This document shows, one piece after another, positions 1-9,591 of a stretch of 64,000 nucleotides of DNA. The position numbers and the translations under genes were made by a program. Positions within the stretch are counted from its first letter, which is position 1. Every line of letters begins with the position of its first letter. This DNA comes from an uncultured Clostridia bacterium (GTDB taxonomy: Bacteria; Bacillota; Clostridia; TANB77; CAG-508), in assembly GCA_934129745.1 (NCBI GenBank), contig CAKOWZ010000007.1:16613-80612 (forward strand), given 5' to 3'. The notes under the pieces were generated by a model. That model was not told the DNA's origin. It did no database searches and saw only the letters and a program-made list of their open reading frames with translations.

Positions 1-490
1 TTCAACTTTGACCAAACATTAAAAATCGTATAAACTTTTAATGCTCTTGGTTAAACTAATATTAACCTTATAGTATTATTATAATCAATATTATTTTTTT
101 TATACAAAAAATTTAAAAAAATAAATATATTTAATAAAAGTAATATTAAAATAAATGTATAGATAAATATTATAAAAAAACAAAATATGAAATAATGTAA
201 AAAAAAAAATAAAAATATTTTTTGATTAATTCAAAATGTAAAAAAGTAAAATAAATTTGTACAATTTTGTGTGAAATATTTTTTTAAAATTTAGTTTAGA
301 AAAAATAATAAAGTATTTATCTGACAACCAACAAAAATAATTAAATAAAGCTAAAAAATAAAATGAAATGTCGAATTATGTCGAAATATGTCATATTGTG
401 TCAAAATGTGACGAACGAAAATCCTTGACATTTCAATAAAAATATGCAAAAATATAGACATGAAAAATGAAGGTAAAAAGAAAGGTAGGT
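1..490. other. AT-rich region upstream of T4SS operon, no gene seen
   Basis: No open frame with a credible start lies here. Positions 10-54 form an imperfect inverted repeat (arms ACCAA..CATTAAAA and TTTTAATG..TTGGT), possibly the end signal of a gene to the left, although no T-run follows. The next 250 bases are nearly pure A/T. The only organised signals are the phased TGTC array at 369-415 and the TTGACA hexamer at 425-430, listed separately. Confidence 0.6.
366..430 (+). promoter_or_regulatory. 10-bp-phased TGTCGAA-like array with TTGACA box
   Basis: Five heptamers begin exactly every 10 bp at 369, 379, 389, 399 and 409: TGTCGAA, TGTCGAA, TGTCATA, TGTCAAA and TGACGAA. A perfect -35 hexamer TTGACA follows at 425-430. 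No good -10 is found 16-18 bases downstream; the best TATAGA is 22 bases away at 453. That is typical of a promoter needing an activator. TGTCGAA is the known Spo0A box core, and Spo0A binds tandem boxes spaced about 10 bp. Control of the T4SS operon that starts about 60 bases downstream is inference. Confidence 0.55.
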
Positions 491-492
491 GA

Positions 493-1056
493 CAAAAAGT
501 TTTTAGTAAAAATATTTCTGTTCAAGAATGGCTTCCGATACAACAAATATTTGATAATGGAATTATAAAATTAAAAAATGAAAACTATATTAAAATAATA
601 CAAATAATACCAATAAATTTTAATTTGAAATCACAGCTAGAAAAAGAAGCTATATTAAATTCTTATAAAATTTTTTTAAAAACGTGTAATTTTGATTTAC
701 AAATTTTAGTTCAGAGTAACAAAGAGGATTTATCTCATCATATTTCTAATATAAAAAATTCCACAAAAAAAGAAAATAAAAAATTAAAAGAAATTTCAGA
801 AGAATATATTAAATATTTAAATCAATTAAATACAAAGAAAAAATCTGCAACAAAAAATTTTTATATAATTATAAGAAAAGAAAAAAATAATATTAATAAT
901 AATGAAAATAATATTTTTGAAGAATTAAATGATAATTATTTAAAAATAAAAGATTCAATAACAAGATGTGGCAATATAGCAATTGACATTAATAGCAGAG
1001 AACAATGTAAAAAGGTTTTATTTTCATTTTTCTATCCAAAAAGAGTGCTAAATTAG
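493..1056 (+). CDS. T4SS TraC/VirB4 N-terminal-domain-like protein
   Basis: A protein of about 185 residues, first gene of a T4SS-type operon. The open frame begins right after TGA at 490-492 and reads SVQEWLPIQQIFDNGIIKLK near its start, then PINFNLKSQLEKEAILNSYK and NFDLQILVQSNKEDL. This matches the separate TraC-like or VirB4 N-terminal module of Clostridia conjugation clusters, which packs against the VirB4 ATPase at the inner membrane. The C-terminal half is coiled, Lys/Asn-rich. The first standard start in frame (TTG at 625) would cut off the conserved N-terminus. A strong AAAGGTAGGTGA ribosome site at 481-492 points to position 499, where the codon is GTT. Alternatively GTG at 489 was the start and one extra T (T-run 500-504) broke the frame. 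VirB4 follows after 13 bases. Confidence 0.6.
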   Translation, partial: QKVFSKNISVQEWLPIQQIFDNGIIKLKNENYIKIIQIIPINFNLKSQLEKEAILNSYKIFLKTCNFDLQILVQSNKEDLSHHISNIKNSTKKENKKLKEISEEYIKYLNQLNTKKKSATKNFYIIIRKEKNNINNNENNIFEELNDNYLKIKDSITRCGNIAIDINSREQCKKVLFSFFYPKRVLN

Positions 1057-1069
1057 GAGGTGATTATTA

Positions 1070-2858
1070 ATAAAACAAAATAGTGAAAATATTAATTTCA
1101 TAAATGGAGTTTATTCTGAGAAAGATCAATTTTCACCAGGATATATAAATTTGACAAATCCAAAATATTTTGAAATGGATGGTACATATTATTCTTGTTT
1201 AATAATAACAGATTATGGAAGGGAAAATTTTGATTTATTATTAAAAAGTATAATAGATACTAATATTGATATTAATATTTCTTTTTTTTATGAAAAACAA
1301 GATAAATATAAAACAATAAAAGATTTAACTTATCATATTGGAAATGTTGGATCTGATTTAAAAGGGTTTAATGAAAATAGACAGGATATTGATATTGCAG
1401 CTTTTACATACAATGATGCAAAATACATAAGAAAAGAAATACAAATTAATAATGAGGATTTATATTTTTTATATGTTTATATTAATGTTTTTTCAAAAGA
1501 TAAAAAAGAACTAGAATATGTCTTAAATAAAATTGAGGGAATATTACAAAGTAAAAATATGCAAACAAAAAGAGCATATTTTAGGCAAGAACAAGGTGTT
1601 GTGGCATGTTTCCCTTTTATGGAAAATTCCAAATATATCAAAGAAATTGCAAGAAGAAATGTTTTAACAAATGGATTAGTTGGAACCTATCCATTTATAT
1701 CATCATCAATTTTTGATGATAATGGAATTTTAATTGGTACTAATATTTATAATAATTCATTGGTTTTTGTTGATAGATATAATAATAAATATAAAAATGC
1801 AAATATGTGTGTTTTTGGAACAAGTGGTGCTGGGAAATCTTTTTATACGAAATTATTAATACTAAGGTATAGACTTCTTGGAATTAATCAATACATTATT
1901 GATCCAGAAAGAGAATATTTAGATTTGTGTGAAAATCTTGGTGGTACAATTTTCAAAATTGGACCAAATTCTCGGTAATTATATTAATGTTTTTGATATT
2001 AGACAAGATAGTTTAGAAGATACAGAAAATGGATATTTAGCAACTAAAATAACAAAATTAATTGGATTTTTTAATTTGATTTTTGGAGAATTAGATGAAG
2101 AAGAAAAAGCAATTTTGGAGGAAAAAATAATTGAAGTATATAAATCAAAAAATATAACTTTTGATGATAATTCTTTATTTAAAATTAATAATGAAAATAA
2201 TAATTTGATTTTTAAAAATGCAAAAGATATGCCTATTTTAGAAGATTTTTATAATATATTAGATAGTGAAAATACAAGAAAAATGAAAATAAAATTATTA
2301 CCATTTGTAAAAGGATCTTTAAAATTTTTTAATAATTATACAAATATTGAAATTAATAATAAATTAATTCTAGCAGATGTCTATGAATTGGGAGAAGAAA
2401 ATCTAAAATATGCTATTTTTTTGTTTACTGAAGTTTTTTGGGATCAAATAAAAAAAGATAGAGAAGTAAAAAAAGCAATTTATTTAGATGAAATTTGGAG
2501 GTTAATAGGAGTTACTTCAAATAAGGAAGTTGCATCATTTATTTATAAAATTTTTAAAACCATTAGAAAATATGGAGGTAGTGCAGTTGCTATAACACAA
2601 GATATTTCAGATTTGTTTAGTCTAGAAAATGGAATTTATGGAAAAAGTATTTTAAATAATTCAAGTATAAAAAACTTTTTTTCAATGGAAGAAGAAAATA
2701 TAAATATATTAGAAAAATATTCCAACATTTCTGAAAAAGAAAAAATTGAAATTAAATCATTAAAAAGGGGAGAATGCTTAATGTTTGCAGGAGATGACCA
2801 TTTATTAACAAAGATTGAAGCAAGTGAATTTGAAAAAAATATAATTTCAAAAAAATAA
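1070..2858 (+). pseudogene. virB4: VirB4-type T4SS ATPase, split by +1 frameshift
   Basis: VirB4 is the ATPase that powers T4SS assembly and substrate transfer at the inner membrane. The first part (1070-1978) carries Walker A GTSGAGKS; the second (from about 1974 to 2858, another frame) carries Walker B YLDEIW and the ATQD-like box AITQDISDL. The frame changes at 1970-1980: removing one C from TTCTCGGTAAT restores GPNSGNYINVFDIRQD, the expected sequence just after the nucleotide-binding strand. So there is one inserted base, or an assembly error, or a +1 recoding site at CGG-TAA. The start is also unusual: TTG at 1151 lies inside the domain, while a perfect GGAGGTGA at 1056-1063 points to ATA at 1070, giving KQNSENINFINGVYSEK. 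The TadZ-like gene follows after about 15 bases. Confidence 0.75.
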
Positions 2859-2873
2859 AAAGAGGTGATACTT

Positions 2874-4262
2874 ATAAAAAATATATTAACTGCAATAGGG
2901 GATCCAAAGTTAAATTATGAACTTAAATCATTAAATAAATTTAATGTTATTGAAAATGACATACAATATCAAGATGGAGTATTTGAAATATTGGAAATTA
3001 ATAATAATATTGATTTTATTATTTTAAATAATTTATTACCTGGTGATGATAATATTGAATATTTAATCGAAAAAATATTGAGTATTAATCATAATATAAA
3101 AATAATAATTATTTTAAATGAACATGAATTTAATTTAAAAGAAAAATTAATAAAAAAAGGCGTATATGGAATTGTTAGTAATAATAATATTAATAATATT
3201 TTAAATTTAATTAATAAAAATAATAATATGGAAAAATATAATGAGGAAATAAATAAAGAAATTGATGAATTAAAAAATTTCATGAAATTAAATAAAAAAA
3301 ATGATTATGAAATTAATAATAAAATAATTTATTTTAATGATTTAAAAAATAATTATAATAAAAAATATATAAAAAAAGAAAATAAATATTATAAACAAAA
3401 AAATAATATTATTAAAATAATAAAAAATAAAATCATAATAATTTTTAACAATAAAAAAATAATATTTAATACAATAATAAAAATAATAAATTATATAAAT
3501 AATAAAATAAAAAAATTAAATAAAGTATTATTTAAAAAACAAAAATATATTTATAATAAAAATTTAGATTTTGTTGAAAATATAGAAACTTTTAAATATA
3601 AAGATGAAAAAACAATTGCTGTATTAGGAAATAATGGCGCTGGCAAAAGTGTTACATGCGTAAGGATGGCAAAAGATTTTGCTCAAAAAAATAATAAGGT
3701 TTTGGTAATTGATTTCGATGTTCTTAATAATAGTTTACATACAATTTTAGGGGTGAAAAAATACCCAGAAAAAATAAAAAATAATTTAATTCAAAATAAA
3801 AATGAAAAATTAATAATTGAAGATCTAATAATTAAAATAAATAAAAATATTGATTTAATATCTGGAATAAATTTAATTTTTAATTCTAAAAATAAAATCA
3901 CACAAGATAAATTAAATAATTTAATAAAAAACTTTTCGGAAAAATATAATAAAATTATTATTGATACTTCATCAGAATGTTTTTTTGATTATACAAAAGA
4001 AATCATGAAAATTAGTGATGAATGTATATTTGTTACAGAACCAAATTTGCTTGAAATTAGTAAAAGTAAGAGGCTCTTAGAAATATATGAAAATCAATGG
4101 GAAATAGATAGTAAAAAAATAAAAATATTATTTAATAAAATTACAAAAAGAAGTATTGATTATAATATTTTAAAAAAATTATATTATGGATATGAAATAA
4201 TAGGAAATATAAAATTTAATAATAAATTAATTGAAAAAAATAAAATAATAAAAGTTATTTAA
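2874..4262 (+). CDS. MinD/TadZ (CpaE)-like ATPase
   Basis: About 462 residues in three parts. Residues 1-115 resemble an atypical receiver domain (alternating strands and helices, IDFIILNNLLPGDDNIEYL), as in TadZ/CpaE. Residues 115-245 are a linker made almost only of Asn, Lys, Ile and Tyr. Residues 245-460 are a deviant-Walker ATPase: GNNGAGKSVT, then VLVIDFDVLNNSLH, then KIIIDTSSECFFDY. TadZ/CpaE ATPases position secretion or pilus machines at a pole; a localising role for this T4SS is inferred. A ribosome site AGAGGTGA at 2861-2868 overlaps GTG at 2865 and is best placed for ATA at 2874, so a start of GTG (adding three residues) or ATA is possible. A 14-bp inverted repeat follows the stop. 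Confidence 0.65.
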   Translation: MKNILTAIGDPKLNYELKSLNKFNVIENDIQYQDGVFEILEINNNIDFIILNNLLPGDDNIEYLIEKILSINHNIKIIIILNEHEFNLKEKLIKKGVYGIVSNNNINNILNLINKNNNMEKYNEEINKEIDELKNFMKLNKKNDYEINNKIIYFNDLKNNYNKKYIKKENKYYKQKNNIIKIIKNKIIIIFNNKKIIFNTIIKIINYINNKIKKLNKVLFKKQKYIYNKNLDFVENIETFKYKDEKTIAVLGNNGAGKSVTCVRMAKDFAQKNNKVLVIDFDVLNNSLHTILGVKKYPEKIKNNLIQNKNEKLIIEDLIIKINKNIDLISGINLIFNSKNKITQDKLNNLIKNFSEKYNKIIIDTSSECFFDYTKEIMKISDECIFVTEPNLLEISKSKRLLEIYENQWEIDSKKIKILFNKITKRSIDYNILKKLYYGYEIIGNIKFNNKLIEKNKIIKVI

Positions 4263-4292
4263 TAATTTCTGTATTAAAAATAATTAATTCTA

Positions 4293-4342
4293 ATACTTAA
4301 TTAAATAAAATATATAATTTTTTCTTTGATTTAATTAAGTAT
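4293..4342 (+). terminator. Inverted repeat after the T4SS operon
   Basis: A 14-bp perfect inverted repeat (4293-4306 and 4329-4342, ATACTTAATTAAAT and its complement) encloses 22 A/T-rich bases, just past the TadZ-like gene. It could end the operon. All-A/T stems are weak, and no clean T-run follows. Confidence 0.35.
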
Positions 4343-4455
4343 ATTTAATAAAAAAATAAATAATTTAATAAAAATATTTTTAATTATAGGTTATAAATTT
4401 TATTTTAAAATATTTAAAAAAAATAAAAGATAAATTTATTGTACAAGGAGGAGTT

Positions 4456-5175
4456 ATGGAGGTCTTAGAAAATATAAATGAATTAGGTAATAAACTAGTA
4501 AATAATTTAAACATAGAAAATTTACAAAATAACTTTTTGAAAACAAATATAGGACAAATTGCTAATAATGCAATTGATATTGGACTAAAAATGATATTAC
4601 CAGATACGGTTGAAAATGAGGTTATAGAAGTAAAAGATGCATTGATCTCAGGTGGAATAGATGATGCAATAACAACAGCTGTAGAAAATGCAATAAAAAT
4701 AGGCAAAAAAGCTTTAGGAATAGAAGAAATAAATTTTGAAAGTGTTGGACAAGCAGAAAGTGCATTATTAAATGGAGATTTAAAAAAAGGAATATCTAAT
4801 GGAATAGATTTTGTTATTGATAAATTAAATAAATCACAAATATTGCCTGATAAAATATGTAGCATAATTAAAAATGGAAAAGATTTAATATTAAATCAAA
4901 CAACAAATGATATAAAAAATGATTTTAGTGAAGAAAAGAAGGCTGTTGAAAAAATTGAAAAATATATTTTGAATTGGGAAAAATGTTATAAAATGAAAGA
5001 TTTAAATGGGTTAAATAAGGAATTTAACAAAATACAAAAACAAATGCAAAAAATAATTCCACTAGAAAAATTAATTAAAAATGTAAATAAAATAGAAAAT
5101 ATTAATGAACTAATAAAAAATAAGGATAATTTTGATTTTAGTAATGTTTATTTAGATTTGGCGGAAAATATTTAA
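4456..5175 (+). CDS. Hypothetical helical protein downstream of T4SS genes
   Basis: 239 residues with no recognised family. The ribosome site AAGGAGGAG precedes ATG with normal spacing, so the gene is real. The sequence is amphipathic and helical throughout. An internal imperfect repeat may exist: AIDIGLKMILPDTVENEV..DALISGGIDDAI is echoed by ALLNGDLKKGISNGIDFVIDKL..ILPDKI. There is no signal peptide or membrane segment, and only two cysteines. It lies 193 bases after the TadZ-like gene, on the same strand, behind a possible terminator, so it may or may not share the T4SS transcript. A cytoplasmic partner or a secreted substrate of the T4SS are both open possibilities. Confidence 0.6.
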   Translation: MEVLENINELGNKLVNNLNIENLQNNFLKTNIGQIANNAIDIGLKMILPDTVENEVIEVKDALISGGIDDAITTAVENAIKIGKKALGIEEINFESVGQAESALLNGDLKKGISNGIDFVIDKLNKSQILPDKICSIIKNGKDLILNQTTNDIKNDFSEEKKAVEKIEKYILNWEKCYKMKDLNGLNKEFNKIQKQMQKIIPLEKLIKNVNKIENINELIKNKDNFDFSNVYLDLAENI

Positions 5176-5308
5176 AAAATAAAAAAATATTAATATATTA
5201 AATTAATTAAATATATTAATAATAAAAAATGAAAAATTAATAAAAAATAAATAATTATTAAATAAATAAAATAAAAAAATAATAAATAAAAAATTAATAA
5301 AAAAATTA

Positions 5309-5348
5309 ATAAGCAAAAATAATTACAAATAAGCAAAAATAATTACAA
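5309..5348. repeat. Tandem direct repeat, two 20-bp units
   Basis: TAAGCAAAAATAATTACAAA occurs twice back to back just left of the inverted-repeat element. Both copies are identical, which in such A/T-saturated DNA suggests recent slippage. Confidence 0.6.
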
Positions 5349-5356
5349 AGATTTAA

Positions 5357-5629
5357 AAATACACTACATCTTGAAGCTACTTTATAAAACAAGTTATTTA
5401 ATTGATTTCTGACTGAATTATTTCAAAAATAAAAAAATTGAATTAGTTTAATTAAATAAAAATAAGTAAAATAAATAAAAATTATAAAATTATTAAAATA
5501 AAAAATTAATAAATAATAATTTGAAATATTATTAATAAATAAAATTATATTTAATTTTGTAATCTTAACATCCACTTTTTTCATAAGATTTTTTTCTTTT
5601 ATAAAGTGGCTTCAAGATGTAGTGTATTT
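5357..5629. repeat. MITE-like element with 33-bp terminal inverted repeats
   Basis: Arms at 5357-5389 and 5597-5629 are reverse complements over 33 bp with one mismatch (ACACTACATCTTGAAGC in the left arm). The 207 bases between contain no open frame. Long, near-perfect terminal repeats around a short non-coding core is the layout of a miniature inverted-repeat transposable element. No clear target duplication is visible, so a very large hairpin remains possible. It sits in the 575-base gap before gyrA; the rest of that gap is plain A/T-rich DNA plus the gyrA promoter. Confidence 0.5.
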
Positions 5630-5685
5630 AATAGAAAAAAAGATGAAAAATATTAAAAAAAGTTACGGAAATTTGGTTTTTATCC

Positions 5686-5714
5686 TTGCATAATTTTTTT
5701 CATTTTAGTATAAT
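5686..5714 (+). promoter_or_regulatory. Sigma-A type promoter of gyrA
   Basis: TTGCAT at 5686-5691, a 17-base spacer, and a perfect TATAAT at 5709-5714. It lies 36 bases before the gyrA start. Confidence 0.7.
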
Positions 5715-5750
5715 AAAGGAAGTGAAAAACAATAGAAAAGAGGTAAAAAT

Positions 5751-8210
5751 ATGGATTCAAATGACGGAAAAATTATACAACGTGATATTGAAACAGAGAT
5801 GAGAACATCATACATTGATTATGCTATGAGTGTTATTGTTTCTCGTGCATTACCAGATGTAAGAGATGGTCTTAAACCTGTTCATAGAAGAATTTTATAT
5901 GCTATGTATGAAGATGGAATTACTTCAGATAAACCATATAGGAAATGTGCTAATACAGTTGGTTCTGTTTTAGGACGTTATCATCCACATGGAGATTCTT
6001 CTGTTTATGATGCTATGGTAAGAATGGCACAAGATTTCTCATTAAGATATCCTTTAATAGATGGACATGGAAATTTTGGCTCTATTGATGGCGATGGAGC
6101 AGCAGCTATGAGGTATACAGAGGCTAGAATGGCAAAAATATCTGAACTAATGTTAACAGATATTGAAAAAAATACAGTTGATTTTATGCCAAACTATGAT
6201 GAAAGATTACAAGAACCTACTGTTTTACCATCAAAAATACCAACATTGTTAATTAATGGTTCTTCAGGAATTGCTGTTGGTATGGCAACAAATATTCCAC
6301 CACACAATTTAACAGAAGTAATTAATGGTATTATAAAAATTATAGATGAAGATGATGTTTCTGATGAAGAATTAATGAAAATTATAAAAGGACCAGATTT
6401 TCCAACAGAAGGTGTTATTCTTGGATTAGAAGGAATTAAGCAAGCATATACAACTGGTAGAGGTAAAATTACTGTTAGAGCAGAGGCTGAGATCGAAGAA
6501 ATGAATAATAACAGACAAAGAATAGTTGTTACATCTTTACCTTATCAAGTTAATAAAGCAAAATTAGTTGAAAATATAGCTAGTTTAGTTAGAGAAAAAA
6601 GAATTGAAGGTATTTCTGATTTAAGAGATGAGTCTGACAGAAATGATAGAGTAAGAATTGTAATTGAATTAAAAAGAGATGCAAATGCTCAAGTTGTATT
6701 AAATCAATTATATAAATTTACTCAAATGCAAGATACTTTTGGAATTATTTTATTATCATTAGTTAATGGTGAACCCAAAATATTAACATTAAGACAATGT
6801 TTAAATTATTATATTGAACATAGAAAAGATGTTATTTTACGTAGAACTCAATTTGAATTAGATAAAGCATTAGCAAGAGCACATATATTAGAAGGATTGA
6901 AAATTGCATTAGATAATATTGATGAAGTAATTAATATTATTCGTTCTTCTTATGATGATCCTAAAGAAAGATTAATGGAGAGATTTGGATTAACTGATAT
7001 CCAAGCACAAGCTATTTTGGATATGAGATTAAAAACTTTATCTGGATTACAACGTGAAAAAATTGATGATGAATATAATGAATTAATGAAATTAATTGCA
7101 CATTTAAAAGAAATTTTAAATAGCGAAAGATTAGTTTTTGACATTATTAAACAAGAGTTAACAGAAATAAAAGAAAAATATGGTGATGAAAGAAAAACTA
7201 AAATTGTTGCAGCTGAAGGTGAATTTAATATTGAGGATTTGATTAAAGAAGAGCAAACTGTTGTAGCTTTAACACATTTTGGATATATTAAAAGAATGCC
7301 AATAGATACTTATAAAAGCCAAAGAAGAGGTGGAAAAGGAATTACTGGAATTGCAACAAGAGAAGAAGATTTTGTTAAACAAATATTTACTGCATCTACT
7401 CATGATACAATTTTATTCTTTAGCAATAAAGGAAAATTATATAAATTAAGAGGATATGAAATTCCAGAAGCAGGTAGAACTGCAAAGGGAACTGCTATTG
7501 TTAATTTATTAAGTCTTGATAATGGAGAAAAAATCTCTGCAGTTATTCCATTACAAAATTTTGCTGAAGGAAAGTATTTATTAATGGCAACTCGTAATGG
7601 TTTAATTAAGAAAACTTCTTTAGCGGAATATACATCAAGTAAAAAGACAGGATTATTAGCAATTACTTTAAAAGAAGATGATGAATTAATTGATGTTAGA
7701 TTAACTGACGGTGAAGATAATGTTGTTTTAGTTACTAAAAAAGGTATGTGTATTACTTTTGATGAAAAAGATGTACGACCAGTTGGAAGAACTGCTCAAG
7801 GTGTTCTTGGAATTAGGGTTGATAATGATGATGCTGTAATTGGCATGGAATCTGTAATTGGGGGAAATAATGCTACATTACTAGCAATTACTGAAAATGG
7901 TTTTGGAAAAAGAACAGAACTTGATGAATATAGAGTTCAAAATAGAGGAGGAAAAGGTGTAATAACTTATAAAATTACTCCTAAAACAGGTAATATTGTT
8001 GGAATCAGAATTGCTAATGGTGATGAAGATGTAATGATGATTACTGACACTGGAACTATAATTAGATTAAAGGTTTCTGAGGTTAGTGTTCTTGGAAGAT
8101 CTACTCAAGGTGTTACTTTGATGAGAACTAATGATGGTGGTAAAGTTGTTAGTATTGAAATTATTGAACCTGAAGATCAAGAAGTAGAAGATAAAACTGA
8201 TAAAAAATAA
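5751..8210 (+). CDS. gyrA: DNA gyrase subunit A
   Basis: 819 residues, normal length for a Bacillota GyrA. Type II topoisomerase breakage-reunion subunit; with GyrB it introduces negative supercoils using ATP. The catalytic tyrosine is Tyr122 in [11 protein letters not shown]. The quinolone-resistance region reads [18 protein letters not shown], with the Ser and Asp of sensitive enzymes. The GyrA box QRRGGKGI near residue 523, essential for DNA wrapping, marks the C-terminal beta-pinwheel, whose blades continue to the acidic tail. The ribosome site AGAGGT precedes ATG. gyrB is not in the window, and gyrA stands alone between a MITE-like repeat and a strong terminator. The protein could only be confused with ParC, but the intact GyrA box favours GyrA. 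Confidence 0.97.
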   Translation: MDSNDGKIIQRDIETEMRTSYIDYAMSVIVSRALPDVRDGLKPVHRRILYAMYEDGITSDKPYRKCANTVGSVLGRYHPHGDSSVYDAMVRMAQDFSLRYPLIDGHGNFGSIDGDGAAAMRYTEARMAKISELMLTDIEKNTVDFMPNYDERLQEPTVLPSKIPTLLINGSSGIAVGMATNIPPHNLTEVINGIIKIIDEDDVSDEELMKIIKGPDFPTEGVILGLEGIKQAYTTGRGKITVRAEAEIEEMNNNRQRIVVTSLPYQVNKAKLVENIASLVREKRIEGISDLRDESDRNDRVRIVIELKRDANAQVVLNQLYKFTQMQDTFGIILLSLVNGEPKILTLRQCLNYYIEHRKDVILRRTQFELDKALARAHILEGLKIALDNIDEVINIIRSSYDDPKERLMERFGLTDIQAQAILDMRLKTLSGLQREKIDDEYNELMKLIAHLKEILNSERLVFDIIKQELTEIKEKYGDERKTKIVAAEGEFNIEDLIKEEQTVVALTHFGYIKRMPIDTYKSQRRGGKGITGIATREEDFVKQIFTASTHDTILFFSNKGKLYKLRGYEIPEAGRTAKGTAIVNLLSLDNGEKISAVIPLQNFAEGKYLLMATRNGLIKKTSLAEYTSSKKTGLLAITLKEDDELIDVRLTDGEDNVVLVTKKGMCITFDEKDVRPVGRTAQGVLGIRVDNDDAVIGMESVIGGNNATLLAITENGFGKRTELDEYRVQNRGGKGVITYKITPKTGNIVGIRIANGDEDVMMITDTGTIIRLKVSEVSVLGRSTQGVTLMRTNDGGKVVSIEIIEPEDQEVEDKTDKK

Positions 8211-8228
8211 TATATAATAATGTATAAT

Positions 8229-8270
8229 AAAAAACATAGCATATATGACTAATATATGCTATGTTTTTTT
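8229..8270. terminator. Terminator between gyrA and dnaC
   Basis: Stem AACATAGCATAT / ATATGCTATGTT with a short loop is followed by seven T on the plus strand and preceded by A-rich sequence, so it can serve both convergent genes. Just past it, a 19-bp direct repeat (TCAATAATATAATGTTTT at 8275 and 8294) fills the remaining gap. Confidence 0.8.
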
Positions 8271-8319
8271 ATATTCAATAATATAATGTTTTCTCAATAA
8301 TATAATGTTTTTTTATAAA

Positions 8320-9321
8320 TTATCTGCTAATAAAACGAATATCTTCTCCGAAAAATCTACAAATATTATAATTACCAATTAATCGTGATGTTATGCGTTC
8401 ACCATATGTTTTATTAAGTATTGGTAAACTTAAATTAGTTGAAATTATTGTTTTTAGACATTTATTATTTTGATTTAATAATCTAGTATTTATAATATTA
8501 AATAATTCAGTAAATTTAATGTTATTTAAAGATTCAGTGCCTAAATCATCAATAATTAATAAATCAACATCTAATAAATTTTTATAAGTCATATCTGAGG
8601 ATGTATTTTTATTAAATTTATAATCTATTATTGTATCAAGCATTATTGGTGCAGTTTGGTAAAGAACGGTTTTATCTTTTTCGATAATTTCTTTTGCAAT
8701 ACAACTAGATAAAAATGTTTTTCCTAAACCGGTATTTCCTGTAAATAATAAGTTTTTTTCGTTAGGGTCATCAAAATTATTTATAAAATTTATACAAATG
8801 TCTTTTATTAATTTTATATTATCTCTTGGAGAAATTTCTGAATTATATTTTTCTTTATTTATTTCATCTGAATATTTTTCTAATGAAAAATTGTCAAAGT
8901 TTTGTTTATCTAAATTAGCTATATTTGATTTGTTGTATTCTATATTAAAAATTTCTTGTTTAAGACAGCTACACATTTGATAATTATAATTTTCTTTTAT
9001 ATATCCTGTATCATTACATAATTTACATTGATAATTAGGAGATAAATAATCTTCTGGTAAATTTAATTTTTTTAGTATATAGGCTTTTTCATTTTTTAAT
9101 AATTCGATTTTTTGATTTAATTCACTTAATAATTGTGCAGAGTTTGATAAAATCAATGATTTGGCTGTTGATATTCCAAGCTTAGATAGTTCATCATCTA
9201 TTTCTTGTAATCTTGGATTTTCTATGTACAGTTGTTTTTTTCGTGATTCTAAATCTTTTTCTGCATATAATCTTCTTTTTTCATAATCTTTTAATAGTGT
9301 TGATAGAATTGCATTATTCAT
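8320..9321 (-). CDS. dnaC: DnaC/DnaI-type helicase loader ATPase
   Basis: 333 residues. Loads the replicative helicase at the origin or at restarting forks. A helical N-terminus (about 1-95) is followed by a zinc-type cysteine cluster, CKLCNDTGY and CSCLKQ near 99-120. Then comes the AAA+ domain: Walker A GNTGLGKTF near 195, Walker B LLIIDDLGTE, and the arginine finger region RITSRLIGNY near the end. The DnaD-domain gene lies upstream on the same strand, as in Bacillota primosome pairs. A hairpin lies in the 270-base gap between them, so full co-transcription is not assured. IstB-like transposition ATPases share the fold, but the Cys cluster and context favour a helicase loader. Confidence 0.88.
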   Translation of the reverse strand: MNNAILSTLLKDYEKRRLYAEKDLESRKKQLYIENPRLQEIDDELSKLGISTAKSLILSNSAQLLSELNQKIELLKNEKAYILKKLNLPEDYLSPNYQCKLCNDTGYIKENYNYQMCSCLKQEIFNIEYNKSNIANLDKQNFDNFSLEKYSDEINKEKYNSEISPRDNIKLIKDICINFINNFDDPNEKNLLFTGNTGLGKTFLSSCIAKEIIEKDKTVLYQTAPIMLDTIIDYKFNKNTSSDMTYKNLLDVDLLIIDDLGTESLNNIKFTELFNIINTRLLNQNNKCLKTIISTNLSLPILNKTYGERITSRLIGNYNICRFFGEDIRFISR

Positions 9322-9415
9322 ATAAACTCACATTCCTTTCTTATTTTTCTCAAAGGCATATATAGTAATTAAAGATATTTTAGGCATTTTGAAGAATATG
9401 TCATTTTATTTATAG

Positions 9416-9450
9416 TAAAAAGCTTTATAAAAAGGTTTATAAAGCTTCTT
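9416..9450 (-). terminator. Hairpin between dnaD and dnaC
   Basis: A 12-bp perfect stem (AAGCTTTATAAA at 9420-9431 and its complement at 9436-9447) with a 4-base loop. It is followed by five T on the minus strand. It may attenuate dnaC expression from the dnaD promoter. Confidence 0.65.
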
Positions 9451-9591
9451 TTGTTTATGAGTATTAAATTTAATCAATTTAGTGTATTATACTTAAATTG
9501 TATATAACAATTGTATATAACTTTTATATATTTAATTTTTATATTATTTAGGTATATATTTTTTGGAAATTATTTGGCTTTATTATTAAAA

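Noticed and set aside
5176..5750. CRISPR-like repeats before gyrA
   Set aside because: Only two tandem 20-bp units and one inverted pair are present, with no repeat-spacer array or cas genes.
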